Origin: CALINF01 sp039980455
Lineage (GTDB): Bacteria; Pseudomonadota; Gammaproteobacteria; Pseudomonadales; Halieaceae
Length of the DNA: 64,000 nucleotides
Direction of reading: 5' to 3'
Assembly: GCA_039980455.1 (NCBI GenBank)
Contig: JBDXCG010000003.1
Span: forward strand, 1,860,001 to 1,924,000
Shown here: positions 35,170 to 44,472 of the stretch, piece after piece
Layout of the letters: each line of letters begins with the position of its first letter
Numbering within the stretch: the stretch's first letter is position 1
The notes under the pieces: generated by a model
What the model was told of the DNA's origin: nothing
The model's input: only the letters and a program-made list of their open reading frames with translations
Databases searched by the model: none
Position numbers and translations under genes: made by a program

Positions 35170-35213
35170 AGTGGGTGGCGCGCCAAGGGTTTTTTATTTC
35201 ATATTTTTCAATG

Positions 35214-35250
35214 GGTTATCGACAACCCGCCAATTTCCTTATCGATAACC
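35214..35250. promoter_or_regulatory. Inverted repeat, candidate activator site upstream of pilA
   Basis: GGTTATCGA at 35214-35222 and TCGATAACC at 35242-35250 form a perfect 9-bp inverted repeat with a 19-bp spacer. It lies about 70-107 bp before the inferred pilA start, where enhancer-binding activators of sigma54 promoters sit. It may be the PilR site, but no consensus was checked. Confidence 0.45.
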
Positions 35251-35515
35251 TTTCACCAGAGAGCAATAGTGCAGACACAAACATGCTGAAGGTGACAATT
35301 TTTGGCACCCGGGCCGTTGACCCGAATCGACTAAATGCTACCAGCGTATTTCATTCACGATTCCGCCAAGGCAATGCCTAGTGATACTCAAAAAATCTTG
35401 GAATAATGCGGATTGCGGAGCTACGAGCACTATTTTGTAATGCTCAGGATGGATATACTCAAATTGCAGTTACGTCCCGACAAACGATTGAAGATTTGGC
35501 AATGGCATACATAAA

Positions 35516-37240
35516 GTGAATGAAACGGTAGATATGAGTTTAAGCGGCCTGGCTGGACGAATTGTCTCAGAAAACTTGCTTAGTCATGAGGGCGCGGTTG
35601 CAGCACAAAAAGAAGCGCGTTCCGAGCGCATCCCCTTTGTACAATATCTCGTGGAGCGTGCGAACCTAGATGGGAACCTGATCGCCGAGATTGCGTCACA
35701 AGAGTTTGGGGTACCACTTTTTCAAATTGATTCATACAGTATTTCAAATCTTCCGGAAGGGCTGGTAGAACCAGAACTTGTCACCAAGCATCACGCTATT
35801 CCTCTATTCAGAAGAGGGAACCGACTCTTCATCGCAGTCTCTGACCCCACCAATCTTCAAGCGCTGGACGAAATAAAATTCCACACAGGGATCAACACCG
35901 ATGCCATTTTGGTGGAAGAGACAGCTCTTAATCGAGTCATAAAAAAATGGCTTGAATCGCAGGATAGCTTGGGCGATGGACTGGATGACCTCGATTCCGG
36001 TGACTTAGACGACATTGACGTATCGGCCGTAGATCCAGATGCGCAAGCAGGCGATGAGGACTCTAGTGCTGTTGATGAGACACCGATTGTGCGTTTTGTG
36101 AACAAGGTTCTTATTGATGCTATCAAGCAAGGTGCCTCAGACATCCACTTTGAACCCTATGAAAAAGAGTATCGCGTCAGGTATCGAACAGATGGCGTTC
36201 TTAGAGAAGTCGTTCGTCCTCCCAAAACACTCGCACCGCGACTGGCCGCACGGCTAAAGGTCATGTCGCAAATGGACATTTCGGAACGGCGCATCCCCCA
36301 AGACGGCCGGATTCAGATGAAGCTCAGCCGAAATCGAGCTATCGACTTCCGAGTAAACACACTCCCCACCTTGTTTGGTGAGAAAGTTGTACTGCGTATT
36401 CTTGATCCTTCAAGCGCTCAAATGGGTATCGAAGCACTTGGCTATGAAGACGACCAGAAGGAATTCTATCTGGACGCCCTGAGCAAACCGCAGGGCATGA
36501 TTCTAGTTACAGGGCCTACCGGCTCAGGCAAAACCGTATCGCTTTATACTGGACTCAACATTCTGAATGAGCCTGAACGAAATATTTCCACTGCCGAAGA
36601 CCCCGTAGAAATTAATATGGCCGGCATCAATCAGGTACACGTCAATCCAAAAGTAGGTCTCAATTTTGCCGAGGCATTGAGGTCGTTTCTACGACAGGAT
36701 CCTGATGTCATCATGGTAGGTGAGATCCGGGATCTTGAAACTGCAGAGATTTCTATAAAGGCAGCACAAACTGGCCACTTGGTCTTATCGACACTTCACA
36801 CAAACAGTGCGGCAGAAACGGTTACCCGCCTTCTCAATATGGGCGTCCCTGCCTTTAACGTGGCTAGCTCAGTGGATTTGATTATTGCTCAGCGTCTGGC
36901 CAGGCGATTGTGCAAGGAGTGCGCAGTGCCTGCGGATGATGTTCCTGAAGAAGCACTATACAAAATGGGCTTTACCGACGAATTGCTCTCCGGTGCCAAT
37001 ATTCTGAAGGCCGTCGGCTGTAGTCAGTGTAAAGATGGGTATAAAGGCCGAGTCGGAATATATGAAGTAGTTCGCATTACTCCAGCGCTCGCCCGTATTA
37101 TTATGGAAGAAGGCAATTCTCTAGATATTGCCAATCGGGCTCGAGAAGAAGGCTTCCACGATCTTAGAACCTCAGCTCTAGTTAAGGCTGCCAAAGGTCA
37201 AATTAGTCTCGAGGAAGTAAATAGAGTTACAACTGACTAG
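35516..37240 (+). CDS. pilB: Type IV pilus assembly ATPase PilB
   Basis: 574 residues from GTG 35516; an ATG at 35534 is possible. Hexameric extension motor. An N-terminal MSHA/GspE-N-like domain (about 8-145), a strongly acidic linker (about 154-188) and the ATPase domain are visible. Motifs are Walker A GPTGSGKT (333-340), EDPVE, the Asp box and Walker B (FLRQDPDVIMVGEIRD), the His box HLVLSTLHTN, and a zinc tetracysteine motif with Cys466, 469, 502 and 505. It is the first gene of the pilBCD-coaE run and divergent from pilA. It is paralogous to GspE at 2790; neighbours decide the name. Confidence 0.97.
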   Translation: MNETVDMSLSGLAGRIVSENLLSHEGAVAAQKEARSERIPFVQYLVERANLDGNLIAEIASQEFGVPLFQIDSYSISNLPEGLVEPELVTKHHAIPLFRRGNRLFIAVSDPTNLQALDEIKFHTGINTDAILVEETALNRVIKKWLESQDSLGDGLDDLDSGDLDDIDVSAVDPDAQAGDEDSSAVDETPIVRFVNKVLIDAIKQGASDIHFEPYEKEYRVRYRTDGVLREVVRPPKTLAPRLAARLKVMSQMDISERRIPQDGRIQMKLSRNRAIDFRVNTLPTLFGEKVVLRILDPSSAQMGIEALGYEDDQKEFYLDALSKPQGMILVTGPTGSGKTVSLYTGLNILNEPERNISTAEDPVEINMAGINQVHVNPKVGLNFAEALRSFLRQDPDVIMVGEIRDLETAEISIKAAQTGHLVLSTLHTNSAAETVTRLLNMGVPAFNVASSVDLIIAQRLARRLCKECAVPADDVPEEALYKMGFTDELLSGANILKAVGCSQCKDGYKGRVGIYEVVRITPALARIIMEEGNSLDIANRAREEGFHDLRTSALVKAAKGQISLEEVNRVTTD

Positions 37241-37292
37241 CTGACTAAACCACTGCGACAAAATCTGTCGTTGCAGCGAGACGAGGGTCAAC

Positions 37293-38513
37293 ATGGCAAC
37301 AAGTGCGGCAGGCGGAGATATTTTTACCTGGGTAGGCGTAGACAAAAACGGTCGACAGTCTAAAGGGGAGATAACGGCAACGAGTAATGCGTTGGCCAGG
37401 GCGCAACTTCGCAGGCAGGGCGTCAAGCCTAAGTCCGTCAAGAAGAAGGGGAAGCCACTTTTTGGTGGAGGTGGAAAACCAATAAAGCCGGCGGATATAG
37501 CCATTTTTACCCGCCAATTGGCAACAATGATGAAAGCCGGGGTACCGCTGGTACAAAGCTTTGACATTGTGTCTGAGGGGCTTGAGAAGCCCAAAATGCA
37601 AGAGTTGGTGAACAGTATCAAAAACGATGTTGCGTCTGGCGGCGGCTTAGCCGCATCAATGTCCAAACATCCTAGACACTTCGACGACCTATACTGCAGC
37701 CTAGTAGACTCTGGCGAAACCTCAGGCACGCTGGAAACCATGCTCGAAAGAGTCGCCACCTACAAAGAGAAGTCGGAACAGCTAAAGGCTAAAATCAAGA
37801 AAGCTATGACCTATCCGACGGCAGTTATTGTTGTCGCACTGATTGTATCTGCTATTTTACTTATTAAGGTTGTCCCTCAATTTGCCGTTACGTTTAGAAG
37901 CTTTGGTTCAGATCTTCCCGCGTTTACGCTATTTGTATTGGGCATCTCAGAGTTTATGCAGGAATGGTGGCTAATCATAGCTTTAGGAATAGCGGCCTCA
38001 ATTTTCTTGTTCCGTGAAGCCAAGCTTCGGTACGTAAAATTTGCAGAGGCACTTGATGCCATCGCACTAAAAACACCCATCGTAGGGGGTATCGTTCACG
38101 ACGCTGTAGTAGCTCGCTTTTCAAGAACTCTAGCTACCACCTTCGCTGCAGGTGTTCCACTAGTAGACGCTCTAGAATCAACCGCCGGAGCCGCAGGTAA
38201 CTCTGTCTACGCCAAAGGTATTCGCCAAATTCGCGACGACGTTACAACCGGCTCCACACTCTACCAATCCGTGAAATCCACCGGCCTGTTCCCCAATATG
38301 CTGCTACAAATGATTTCAATCGGCGAAGAATCAGGCGCTCTAGACGAGATGCTGGACAACGTCGCCAACCATTATGAGGAAGCTGTAGACAATGCAGTCG
38401 ATAGCCTCAGCTCACTGATGGAGCCCATGATTATGTCAATCCTCGGTGTGCTGGTGGGCGGTCTGATGATCGCCATGTATCTGCCAATCTTTATGCTCGG
38501 GTCGGTGATCTAA
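37293..38513 (+). CDS. pilC: Type IV pilus inner-membrane platform protein PilC
   Basis: 406 residues, two GspF domains (about 72-195 and 275-398), three membrane regions. It begins with a FTWVGVDKNGRQSKGEI opening, as in PilC, and has IAIFTRQLATMMKAGVPLVQSFDIV and VARFSRTLATTFAAGVPLVDALEST in the two repeats. PilC connects PilB to the growing pilus in the inner membrane. It lies 52 bp after pilB and 31 bp before pilD. Confidence 0.97.
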   Translation: MATSAAGGDIFTWVGVDKNGRQSKGEITATSNALARAQLRRQGVKPKSVKKKGKPLFGGGGKPIKPADIAIFTRQLATMMKAGVPLVQSFDIVSEGLEKPKMQELVNSIKNDVASGGGLAASMSKHPRHFDDLYCSLVDSGETSGTLETMLERVATYKEKSEQLKAKIKKAMTYPTAVIVVALIVSAILLIKVVPQFAVTFRSFGSDLPAFTLFVLGISEFMQEWWLIIALGIAASIFLFREAKLRYVKFAEALDAIALKTPIVGGIVHDAVVARFSRTLATTFAAGVPLVDALESTAGAAGNSVYAKGIRQIRDDVTTGSTLYQSVKSTGLFPNMLLQMISIGEESGALDEMLDNVANHYEEAVDNAVDSLSSLMEPMIMSILGVLVGGLMIAMYLPIFMLGSVI

Positions 38514-38544
38514 TCAAAACAGCTCCACTCCCACACAGCCTCGT

Positions 38545-39420
38545 ATGATGCAGGCAGTATTCACTGAGCTGCCTTGGCTCCTCTACACCTGCCTACTTAC
38601 ACTCGGCATGTTAGTGGGCAGTTTTCTAAACGTGGTGATATACCGTCTTCCTCTGATGATGGAAGCGCGATGGCGTAATGATTGTTGTGAGCTGCTCGAA
38701 GTAGAGAAAGACAAGCCTGGTGAGCCCCTGACACTGGCAACCCCAAATTCGCACTGCCCACATTGCCAGTCGGCCATCAGACCCTGGCACAATATTCCGG
38801 TGATCAGCTACCTCCTACTGGGCGGTCGCTGTGCCAACTGCTCTGAGAAAATTTCTGTTCGCTACCCCATCATCGAGCTGATCACTGGCTTGCTCACACT
38901 AGCGCTAGGATTCATATTTGCCCCATCACTCGCTCTAGTAGGCGCAATTTTGCTTACGTGGAGTCTGATCGCTCTGACGATGATCGATATCGATCATCAG
39001 CTGTTGCCCGACGATATAACCCTTCCGCTGCTCTGGCTGGGTCTTGCACTCAATACCATGGGGGCTTTCGTGAGCCTGCAGGATGCAGTGTTGGGCGCAA
39101 TGTTCGGCTACTTGATACTCTGGAGTGTGTACTTGCTTTTTAAGCTCCTCACCGGAAAAGAAGGTATGGGGCATGGAGACTTCAAGTTGCTCGCAGCACT
39201 TGGTGCCTGGTTGGGGTGGCAGGCCCTTCCCCTGATCATCCTATTGTCATCATTAGTAGGAGCGGGTGTAGGAATCGCACTGATGATCATCAAGCAGCGT
39301 GGCAAAGAAATCCCCATACCGTTTGGCCCCTATCTCGCAGCTGCCGGGTGGATAAGCCTGTTGTGGGGTGAGCAAATTCTAGCCGCGTATCTAGGCACCA
39401 CGGGTACCATCTCTCCATGA
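38545..39420 (+). CDS. pilD: Prepilin peptidase / N-methyltransferase PilD
   Basis: 291 residues, about eight membrane helices. It cleaves leaders of type IV pilins and T2SS pseudopilins and methylates the new N-terminus. The zinc tetracysteine loop has Cys71, 74, 96 and 99. The GxGD-type aspartyl protease residues are Asp148 or Asp150 (MIDIDHQLLPDDI) and Asp212 (GMGHGDFKLLAALG). It is the only prepilin peptidase gene in the window, so it should serve PilA and GspG/H/I alike. Its stop overlaps the coaE start (ATGA). Confidence 0.97.
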   Translation: MMQAVFTELPWLLYTCLLTLGMLVGSFLNVVIYRLPLMMEARWRNDCCELLEVEKDKPGEPLTLATPNSHCPHCQSAIRPWHNIPVISYLLLGGRCANCSEKISVRYPIIELITGLLTLALGFIFAPSLALVGAILLTWSLIALTMIDIDHQLLPDDITLPLLWLGLALNTMGAFVSLQDAVLGAMFGYLILWSVYLLFKLLTGKEGMGHGDFKLLAALGAWLGWQALPLIILLSSLVGAGVGIALMIIKQRGKEIPIPFGPYLAAAGWISLLWGEQILAAYLGTTGTISP

Positions 39421-40025
39421 GCCTTGTGATCGGTATGACCGGCGGCATTGGTAGCGGCAAGTCTGCCGTCACCTCTCGCTTTGAAGCCATTGGCATTACG
39501 GTAGTCGACGCAGACCTAGCCTCTCGGGTGGTCGTTGAGCCCGGCAAGCCCGCATTAGAGGCAATACGGGAGCACTTTGGTGCAGATGTTATAACGCAAG
39601 CAGGTGTGCTTGATCGCGCGCAGCTACGATCCCTCGTGTTTTCCAATCCAGAGGAACGTCTCTGGCTGGAGGAATTGACACATCCGTTGATAAGCCAGGA
39701 AATCACCGACCAACTCGCCGCATCGACATCACCCTACACTATTCTCAGCTCACCACTGCTGCTTGAAACACAGCAAAAGCAACGAGCAGATACCATCGTT
39801 GTGGTGGATGTGCCAGAGGAAGTCCAATTGGAGCGCACCATTGCTCGCGACAATAACGATGCGGATCAGGTTAAACGCATTATGGCTGCGCAGATGCCTC
39901 GGAAAGACAGACTGGCGCTCGCTGATATCGTGATAGATAACAACAAGCCACTGGCTGAACTGGATTCAGTCGTCGCTGACCTTCATCGAAAATTCCTGGC
40001 GCAGGCTGAGGGCAAAAAGCTATAG
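39417..40025 (+). CDS. coaE: Dephospho-CoA kinase CoaE
   Basis: 202 residues. It phosphorylates dephospho-CoA, the last step of coenzyme A synthesis. It has the P-loop GGIGSGKSAV (about 9-18), DADLASRVVVEPGKPALEAI, HPLISQEI and VDVPEEVQLERTIARD. The pilD-coaE order is typical of gammaproteobacteria, but yacG, which usually follows, is missing here. The next gene, mutT, is on the other strand. Confidence 0.96.
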   Translation: MSLVIGMTGGIGSGKSAVTSRFEAIGITVVDADLASRVVVEPGKPALEAIREHFGADVITQAGVLDRAQLRSLVFSNPEERLWLEELTHPLISQEITDQLAASTSPYTILSSPLLLETQQKQRADTIVVVDVPEEVQLERTIARDNNDADQVKRIMAAQMPRKDRLALADIVIDNNKPLAELDSVVADLHRKFLAQAEGKKL

Positions 40026-40060
40026 CGCATGACTATCATCGCGACCTTCGAAAGAAGATG

Positions 40061-40459
40061 TTAACTGCTAAGTAAATTCTGCACGGCTTCAACAATCGGC
40101 ACATTCGCGGCCGGGAACTCAAACTGAGGTAGTTCATCTACCGAAACCCACTTCAGAGGTTGCCCTTCTCTGCCCTCGGGCTCGCCGGAAAAATTCCGTA
40201 CAACATGCACATCCAAGAGTACCTGCTTGTCACCATAGTCGTGCCGAACTTCCAGCAGCGGTGCAAGCGATCCGATCTCAATACCTAACTCTTCATGTAA
40301 CTCACGAGCCATAGCGATTTGGATTGTCTCTTGGGCTTCAACCTTCCCACCCGGAAACTCCCACAGCCCACCCTGATGGGCTTCGTTGTTACGCCGAGCG
40401 ATCAAGATACGATTGTCTGCGTCTATGATTACGCCAACAGCAACGTGAATAAGGTTCAT
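40061..40459 (-). CDS. mutT: Nudix hydrolase MutT (8-oxo-dGTP diphosphatase)
   Basis: 132 residues. A perfect Nudix box runs from Gly38 to Ile60 (GX5EX7REUXEEXGU, with REL and EELGI). HVAVGVIIDADNRILIARRNNEAHQGGLWEFPGGK is the typical MutT opening. It removes oxidised guanine nucleotides from the pool. The ATG directly abuts the argJ stop, so it is the last gene of the argJ unit. Linkage to secA and argJ is common in related genomes. Confidence 0.94.
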   Translation of the reverse strand: MNLIHVAVGVIIDADNRILIARRNNEAHQGGLWEFPGGKVEAQETIQIAMARELHEELGIEIGSLAPLLEVRHDYGDKQVLLDVHVVRNFSGEPEGREGQPLKWVSVDELPQFEFPAANVPIVEAVQNLLSS

Positions 40460-41686
40460 TCAGGTGCGGTATTCTGCGTTGATGCGAACATAGTCGTAGG
40501 AAAAATCGGTGGTCCACACAGACGCGCGCGCGTCCCCACGATGCAACTCAACGCGAACAACGATTTCTTCGGGCGCCATCGCCGCCACGCCTTGTTCCTC
40601 CGTGTACGACGCAGCGCGGCAGCCTTGCTCTGCGATCAATACATCGTTGAGATACACACCCACCTTGTTTACATCAAGGTTTTCTACACCTGCCCGCCCA
40701 ATAGCCGCCAACAACCGACCCCAATTGGGGTCACTGGCGAACAGTGCGGTTTTAACTAATGGCGAATGAGCGATAGTAAACGCAACATCCAGACATTCCT
40801 TCTCAGACTCTCCGCCGTTTACTTCAACAGTGACGAACTTGCTAGCGCCTTCGCCGTCTCTTACCAGCCCTTGAGCCAACGATAGACACACCTGCTCCAC
40901 CGCCAACTGTAAAGCACCGTACAAGTCCGAACTGTCATCAACAACAGGCTCATTACCTGCGGCACCTGTTGCTAAAAGAACACAGGCGTCGTTCGTGGAT
41001 GTATCGCCATCAATCGAAATTCGATTGAACGTTTGGTCTACCGACGCACTGAGAATTTTTTGCAATACGGCAGATTCAACCGCCACATCCGTTGCCACAT
41101 AGGCCAGCATCGTTGCCATATTCGGGCGAATCATACCCGCGCCCTTGGCAATACCTGTTACTACGAATTCACGCCCTTCACATTGAAACCGAACTGACTC
41201 GGCTTTCGGGCGGGTATCTGTGGTCAGAATTCCTTCGGCCGCATCGGCCCAACCCGCCTCATCCAGCTCTGCAAACACTTGAGGGATTGCATCAACAATC
41301 GTTTCCACTGGAAGCGGCTCACCGATTACCCCGGTAGAAAAAGGCAGTACTGAAGAAGCTAGAGTACCCGCAGCCTCCGCGACAGCCGAGCAACACGCCA
41401 TGGCATCTTGCAGACCAGGCTCACCCGTGCCGGCATTGGCGTTACCCGTGTTGATCAATAGATGCTGGGGCTGTGAATTGGATTTTTCCAGATTTTCCCT
41501 GGCGATGGTCACGGGCGCTGCGCAGAATGCATTGCGTGTAAATACGGCAGCACACTGAGAGTCCTTAGCCGCTTCGATCAGCACAAGGTCTTTTCGCCCG
41601 GGTGTCTTTATACCCGCACTGACTGTCCCAAGACGGATACCCGCCACGCGATGCAGTTCAGGTAAATCCCCACTACCTACAGCCAT
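40460..41686 (-). CDS. argJ: Bifunctional ornithine acetyltransferase / N-acetylglutamate synthase ArgJ
   Basis: 408 residues. It recycles the acetyl group between ornithine and glutamate in arginine synthesis. The precursor self-cleaves before the Thr in RPNMATMLAYVATD (Thr near 187). Other blocks are PVTIARENLEKSNSQPQHLLINTGNANAGTG, STNDACVLLATGAAG and ARVGRAGVENLDVNKVGV-like sequence near the end. It starts 3 bp after secA ends and abuts mutT. Confidence 0.96.
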   Translation of the reverse strand: MAVGSGDLPELHRVAGIRLGTVSAGIKTPGRKDLVLIEAAKDSQCAAVFTRNAFCAAPVTIARENLEKSNSQPQHLLINTGNANAGTGEPGLQDAMACCSAVAEAAGTLASSVLPFSTGVIGEPLPVETIVDAIPQVFAELDEAGWADAAEGILTTDTRPKAESVRFQCEGREFVVTGIAKGAGMIRPNMATMLAYVATDVAVESAVLQKILSASVDQTFNRISIDGDTSTNDACVLLATGAAGNEPVVDDSSDLYGALQLAVEQVCLSLAQGLVRDGEGASKFVTVEVNGGESEKECLDVAFTIAHSPLVKTALFASDPNWGRLLAAIGRAGVENLDVNKVGVYLNDVLIAEQGCRAASYTEEQGVAAMAPEEIVVRVELHRGDARASVWTTDFSYDYVRINAEYRT

Positions 41687-41689
41687 GAT

Positions 41690-44398
41690 CTATTGCAGAG
41701 CGCCATGGCACTGCTTGTATTTCTTACCACTGCCGCAGGGGCAAGGATCATTGCGCCCGACCTTGGGTTCAGATCGCTTGATCGGTTGCGGCGCAGCTGT
41801 CGGCTGTGGCTCAGCATCTTCAGAAGGCGGTAAGCCCGATGCCGACGCGTGCTGGAAGGCCAGTTTCTCACGCTCGGCCTCCTCACGTCGCGCCTGCTCT
41901 ATAAGTGCTGCCTCGTCCTGTCGCTGTATCTGTACATGGCTGAGAAACTTGATCACCTCGTACTTGAGGTTGTTCAGTAGCTCCTCAAACAAAGCAAACG
42001 ATTCGCGCTTGTACTCCTGCTTGGGGTTCTTTTGGGCATAGGCGCGAAGATGAATACCCTGACGCAGATGATCCATCGTAGACAAGTGCTCCTTCCACAA
42101 CGTGTCGAGCACCTGCAGCATGATCTGCTTCTCGATCTTGCGCATGTCGGGGCCTACCTGCTCTGCCTTGGCGTCATAAGCAGTCTGTATCTCGCCAGAC
42201 AGGCGCTCACGTAATGCTTCTTCGTAAAGGTTGTCGTCCTTGTCCAGCCATTCCTGAATGGGCAATGTGGTAGCGAATTCGGCTTCAAGCTGTCGCTCGA
42301 GACCGGGTACATCCCACTGCTCCTCCACACTCATAGGCGGTATGAAGCTGCTGACCGCCTCATTCACCACGTCTTCACGAATCGCAGATATTGTCTCGGA
42401 GATATCTGACTCAGTCAGCAGATCGTTACGCTGCTGATAGATAATCTGACGTTGGTCGTTAGCCACATCATCGTATTCCAGAAGCTGTTTACGAATGTCA
42501 AAGTTGCGACCTTCAACTTTGCGCTGCGCCTTCTCGATAGCATTGGTCACCATTCGATGCTCGATTGCCTCGCCCTTTTCCATACCCAGGGCCTGCATGA
42601 ACCCCTTGACCCTGTCTGATGCGAATATTCGCATCAGGTTATCTTCTAGAGAGAGATAAAACCGTGAGGCACCGGGGTCACCCTGGCGACCCGCGCGCCC
42701 GCGCAACTGATTATCGATACGGCGCGACTCGTGACGCTCTGTACCCAGAATATGCAAGCCTCCGGCAGTTAGCACCTGCGCGTGCCTCTCTTCCCAGGCA
42801 TTCGTTAACTCTGTCTTCTTCTCCTCATTCACGTCACCAACCTGAGCAAGCTCTGCTTCCAGATTGCCACCCAATACAATATCGGTACCTCGGCCTGCCA
42901 TATTGGTCGCAATCGTCACAACACCCGGCCGACCGGCCTGAGCGATAATCTCTGCCTCCTGCTCGTGGTATTTGGCGTTGAGCACTTTGTGCTCGATCTT
43001 CGCTTCACGAAATCGCTGGGACATCACCTCCGAGGTCTCCACCGATGCGGTACCCACCAGCACGGGTGCCCCGCTTTCCATGCATTCCTGCACGTCTGCA
43101 ACGATGGCATCAAATTTTTCTTCACTCGTAAGGTACACGAGGTCGTTCATGTCATCTCGTGCCTGAGGCTTATTGGTTGGAATCACCAGCACTTCCAGCC
43201 CATAGATCTGCCTGAACTCAAATGCTTCTGTATCAGCGGTACCTGTCATTCCCGCCAACTTGTCATACAAGCGGAAGTAGTTCTGGAAGGTGGTAGAGGC
43301 GAGGGTTTGGCTCTCGCTTTGAATTGACACACCTTCCTTTGCCTCAATCGCTTGATGCAAGCCTTCCGACAGCCGTCTTCCGGCCATGGTTCGACCTGTG
43401 TGCTCATCAATTAGAACAACCTGACCATCTTGTACGATATATTCAACGTCGCGCTGAAATAGCGCATGCGCCCGCATAGCGGAATAGACGTGATGCAGCA
43501 AACTCAGATTGGTAGCTGCGTAGAGGCTATCGCCCTCCTCCAGCAGCTTTTCCTGCACCAGCAAACCTTCAATGAAGATATGGCCATCCTCGGTGAGCTC
43601 TACCTGGCGCTGCTTTTCATCAACCGTGAAGTGACCTTCCTGCCCTTCCAGCTCAGGCTTTAGAGCTGGGATCAGCTTATTGATGCGCTTGTATAGTTCC
43701 GAGCTGTCTTCTGATGCCCCTGAAATGATCAGCGGCGTGCGCGCCTCATCGATGAGGATAGAGTCGACTTCATCCACTATCGCAAAGCTCAAATCGCCCT
43801 GCATCCTGTCTTCCAGGCTGAAAGCCATGTTGTCACGCAGGTAATCGAAGCCAAATTCATTGTTTGTGCCATAAATGATGTCGGCACTATAGGCTTCGCG
43901 TTTTTGTTCCTGCGCCTGACCCGAGCGCACTACGCCAACGGATATGCCCAAGAATCGGTATAAAGGCCCCATCCACTGTGCATCGCGATTTGCCAGGTAA
44001 TCATTCACCGTGATGAGGTGAACGCTGTTACCCGTGAGAGCATTCAAATAGGCGGGGAGAGTTGCCACCAAGGTTTTACCTTCACCCGTGCGCATTTCGG
44101 CGATCTTACCTTCAAACAATGCCATGCCACCGATCATCTGAACGTCGAAGTGACGCATTCCCATTACGCGTACGCCCGCCTCTCGCACTACCGCGAAGGC
44201 CTCGGGAAGCAAGGCATCCAGTTTTTGGCCGTCCGCAAGTCGCTGCTTAAACTCGGTTGTCTTAGCTGCGAGTTCCTCATCGGTGAGGGCTTGCATAGCT
44301 TCTTCGAAGGCGTTGATCTGCTTAACGACCTTGCCCATGCGCTTCAGCTCCCGATCATTGCGGGTGCCGAACACTTTCTTCAATACGTTAGTTACCAT
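41690..44398 (-). CDS. secA: Preprotein translocase ATPase SecA
   Basis: 902 residues. The ATPase drives protein export through SecYEG. It starts VTNVLKKVFGTRNDRELKRMGKVVKQIN and has the Walker A GEGKTLVATLPAYLNAL, the DEVDSILIDEARTPLIISG motif, the NBD2 segment ATNMAGRGTDIVLGGN and the C-terminal zinc motif CPCGSGKKYKQCHG that binds SecB. It lies 74 nt after the M23 peptidase gene; a weak hairpin there lacks a T-run. No SecM-like leader was found. Confidence 0.98.
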   Translation of the reverse strand: MVTNVLKKVFGTRNDRELKRMGKVVKQINAFEEAMQALTDEELAAKTTEFKQRLADGQKLDALLPEAFAVVREAGVRVMGMRHFDVQMIGGMALFEGKIAEMRTGEGKTLVATLPAYLNALTGNSVHLITVNDYLANRDAQWMGPLYRFLGISVGVVRSGQAQEQKREAYSADIIYGTNNEFGFDYLRDNMAFSLEDRMQGDLSFAIVDEVDSILIDEARTPLIISGASEDSSELYKRINKLIPALKPELEGQEGHFTVDEKQRQVELTEDGHIFIEGLLVQEKLLEEGDSLYAATNLSLLHHVYSAMRAHALFQRDVEYIVQDGQVVLIDEHTGRTMAGRRLSEGLHQAIEAKEGVSIQSESQTLASTTFQNYFRLYDKLAGMTGTADTEAFEFRQIYGLEVLVIPTNKPQARDDMNDLVYLTSEEKFDAIVADVQECMESGAPVLVGTASVETSEVMSQRFREAKIEHKVLNAKYHEQEAEIIAQAGRPGVVTIATNMAGRGTDIVLGGNLEAELAQVGDVNEEKKTELTNAWEERHAQVLTAGGLHILGTERHESRRIDNQLRGRAGRQGDPGASRFYLSLEDNLMRIFASDRVKGFMQALGMEKGEAIEHRMVTNAIEKAQRKVEGRNFDIRKQLLEYDDVANDQRQIIYQQRNDLLTESDISETISAIREDVVNEAVSSFIPPMSVEEQWDVPGLERQLEAEFATTLPIQEWLDKDDNLYEEALRERLSGEIQTAYDAKAEQVGPDMRKIEKQIMLQVLDTLWKEHLSTMDHLRQGIHLRAYAQKNPKQEYKRESFALFEELLNNLKYEVIKFLSHVQIQRQDEAALIEQARREEAEREKLAFQHASASGLPPSEDAEPQPTAAPQPIKRSEPKVGRNDPCPCGSGKKYKQCHGALQ

Positions 44399-44472
44399 TG
44401 TAAATACTTACCTGAAAAATACGCGAACGCCCGACACTTGCCGGGCAAACCAGATCGGAACAGGGTTTTGGA

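Larger units (their letters stand above)
35096..35515. other. pilA-pilB divergent intergenic region (420 bp)
   Basis: No gene seen. It contains the pilA sigma54 promoter (35155-35169), an inverted repeat upstream of it (35214-35250), and the leaders of both genes. No clear promoter for pilB was found: a TATACT at 35456-35461 is the only candidate -10, without a good -35. Confidence 0.7.

Noticed and set aside
35170..35185. Second TTGGCGCG upstream of pilA (near 35176-35186)
   Set aside because: No GC dinucleotide at the -12 spacing, so it is not a second sigma54 promoter.
44410..44450. Possible hairpin (GCCCG/CGGGC) between the M23 gene and secA
   Set aside because: Only five base pairs and no T-run at the right place; no SecM-like arrest peptide frame either.
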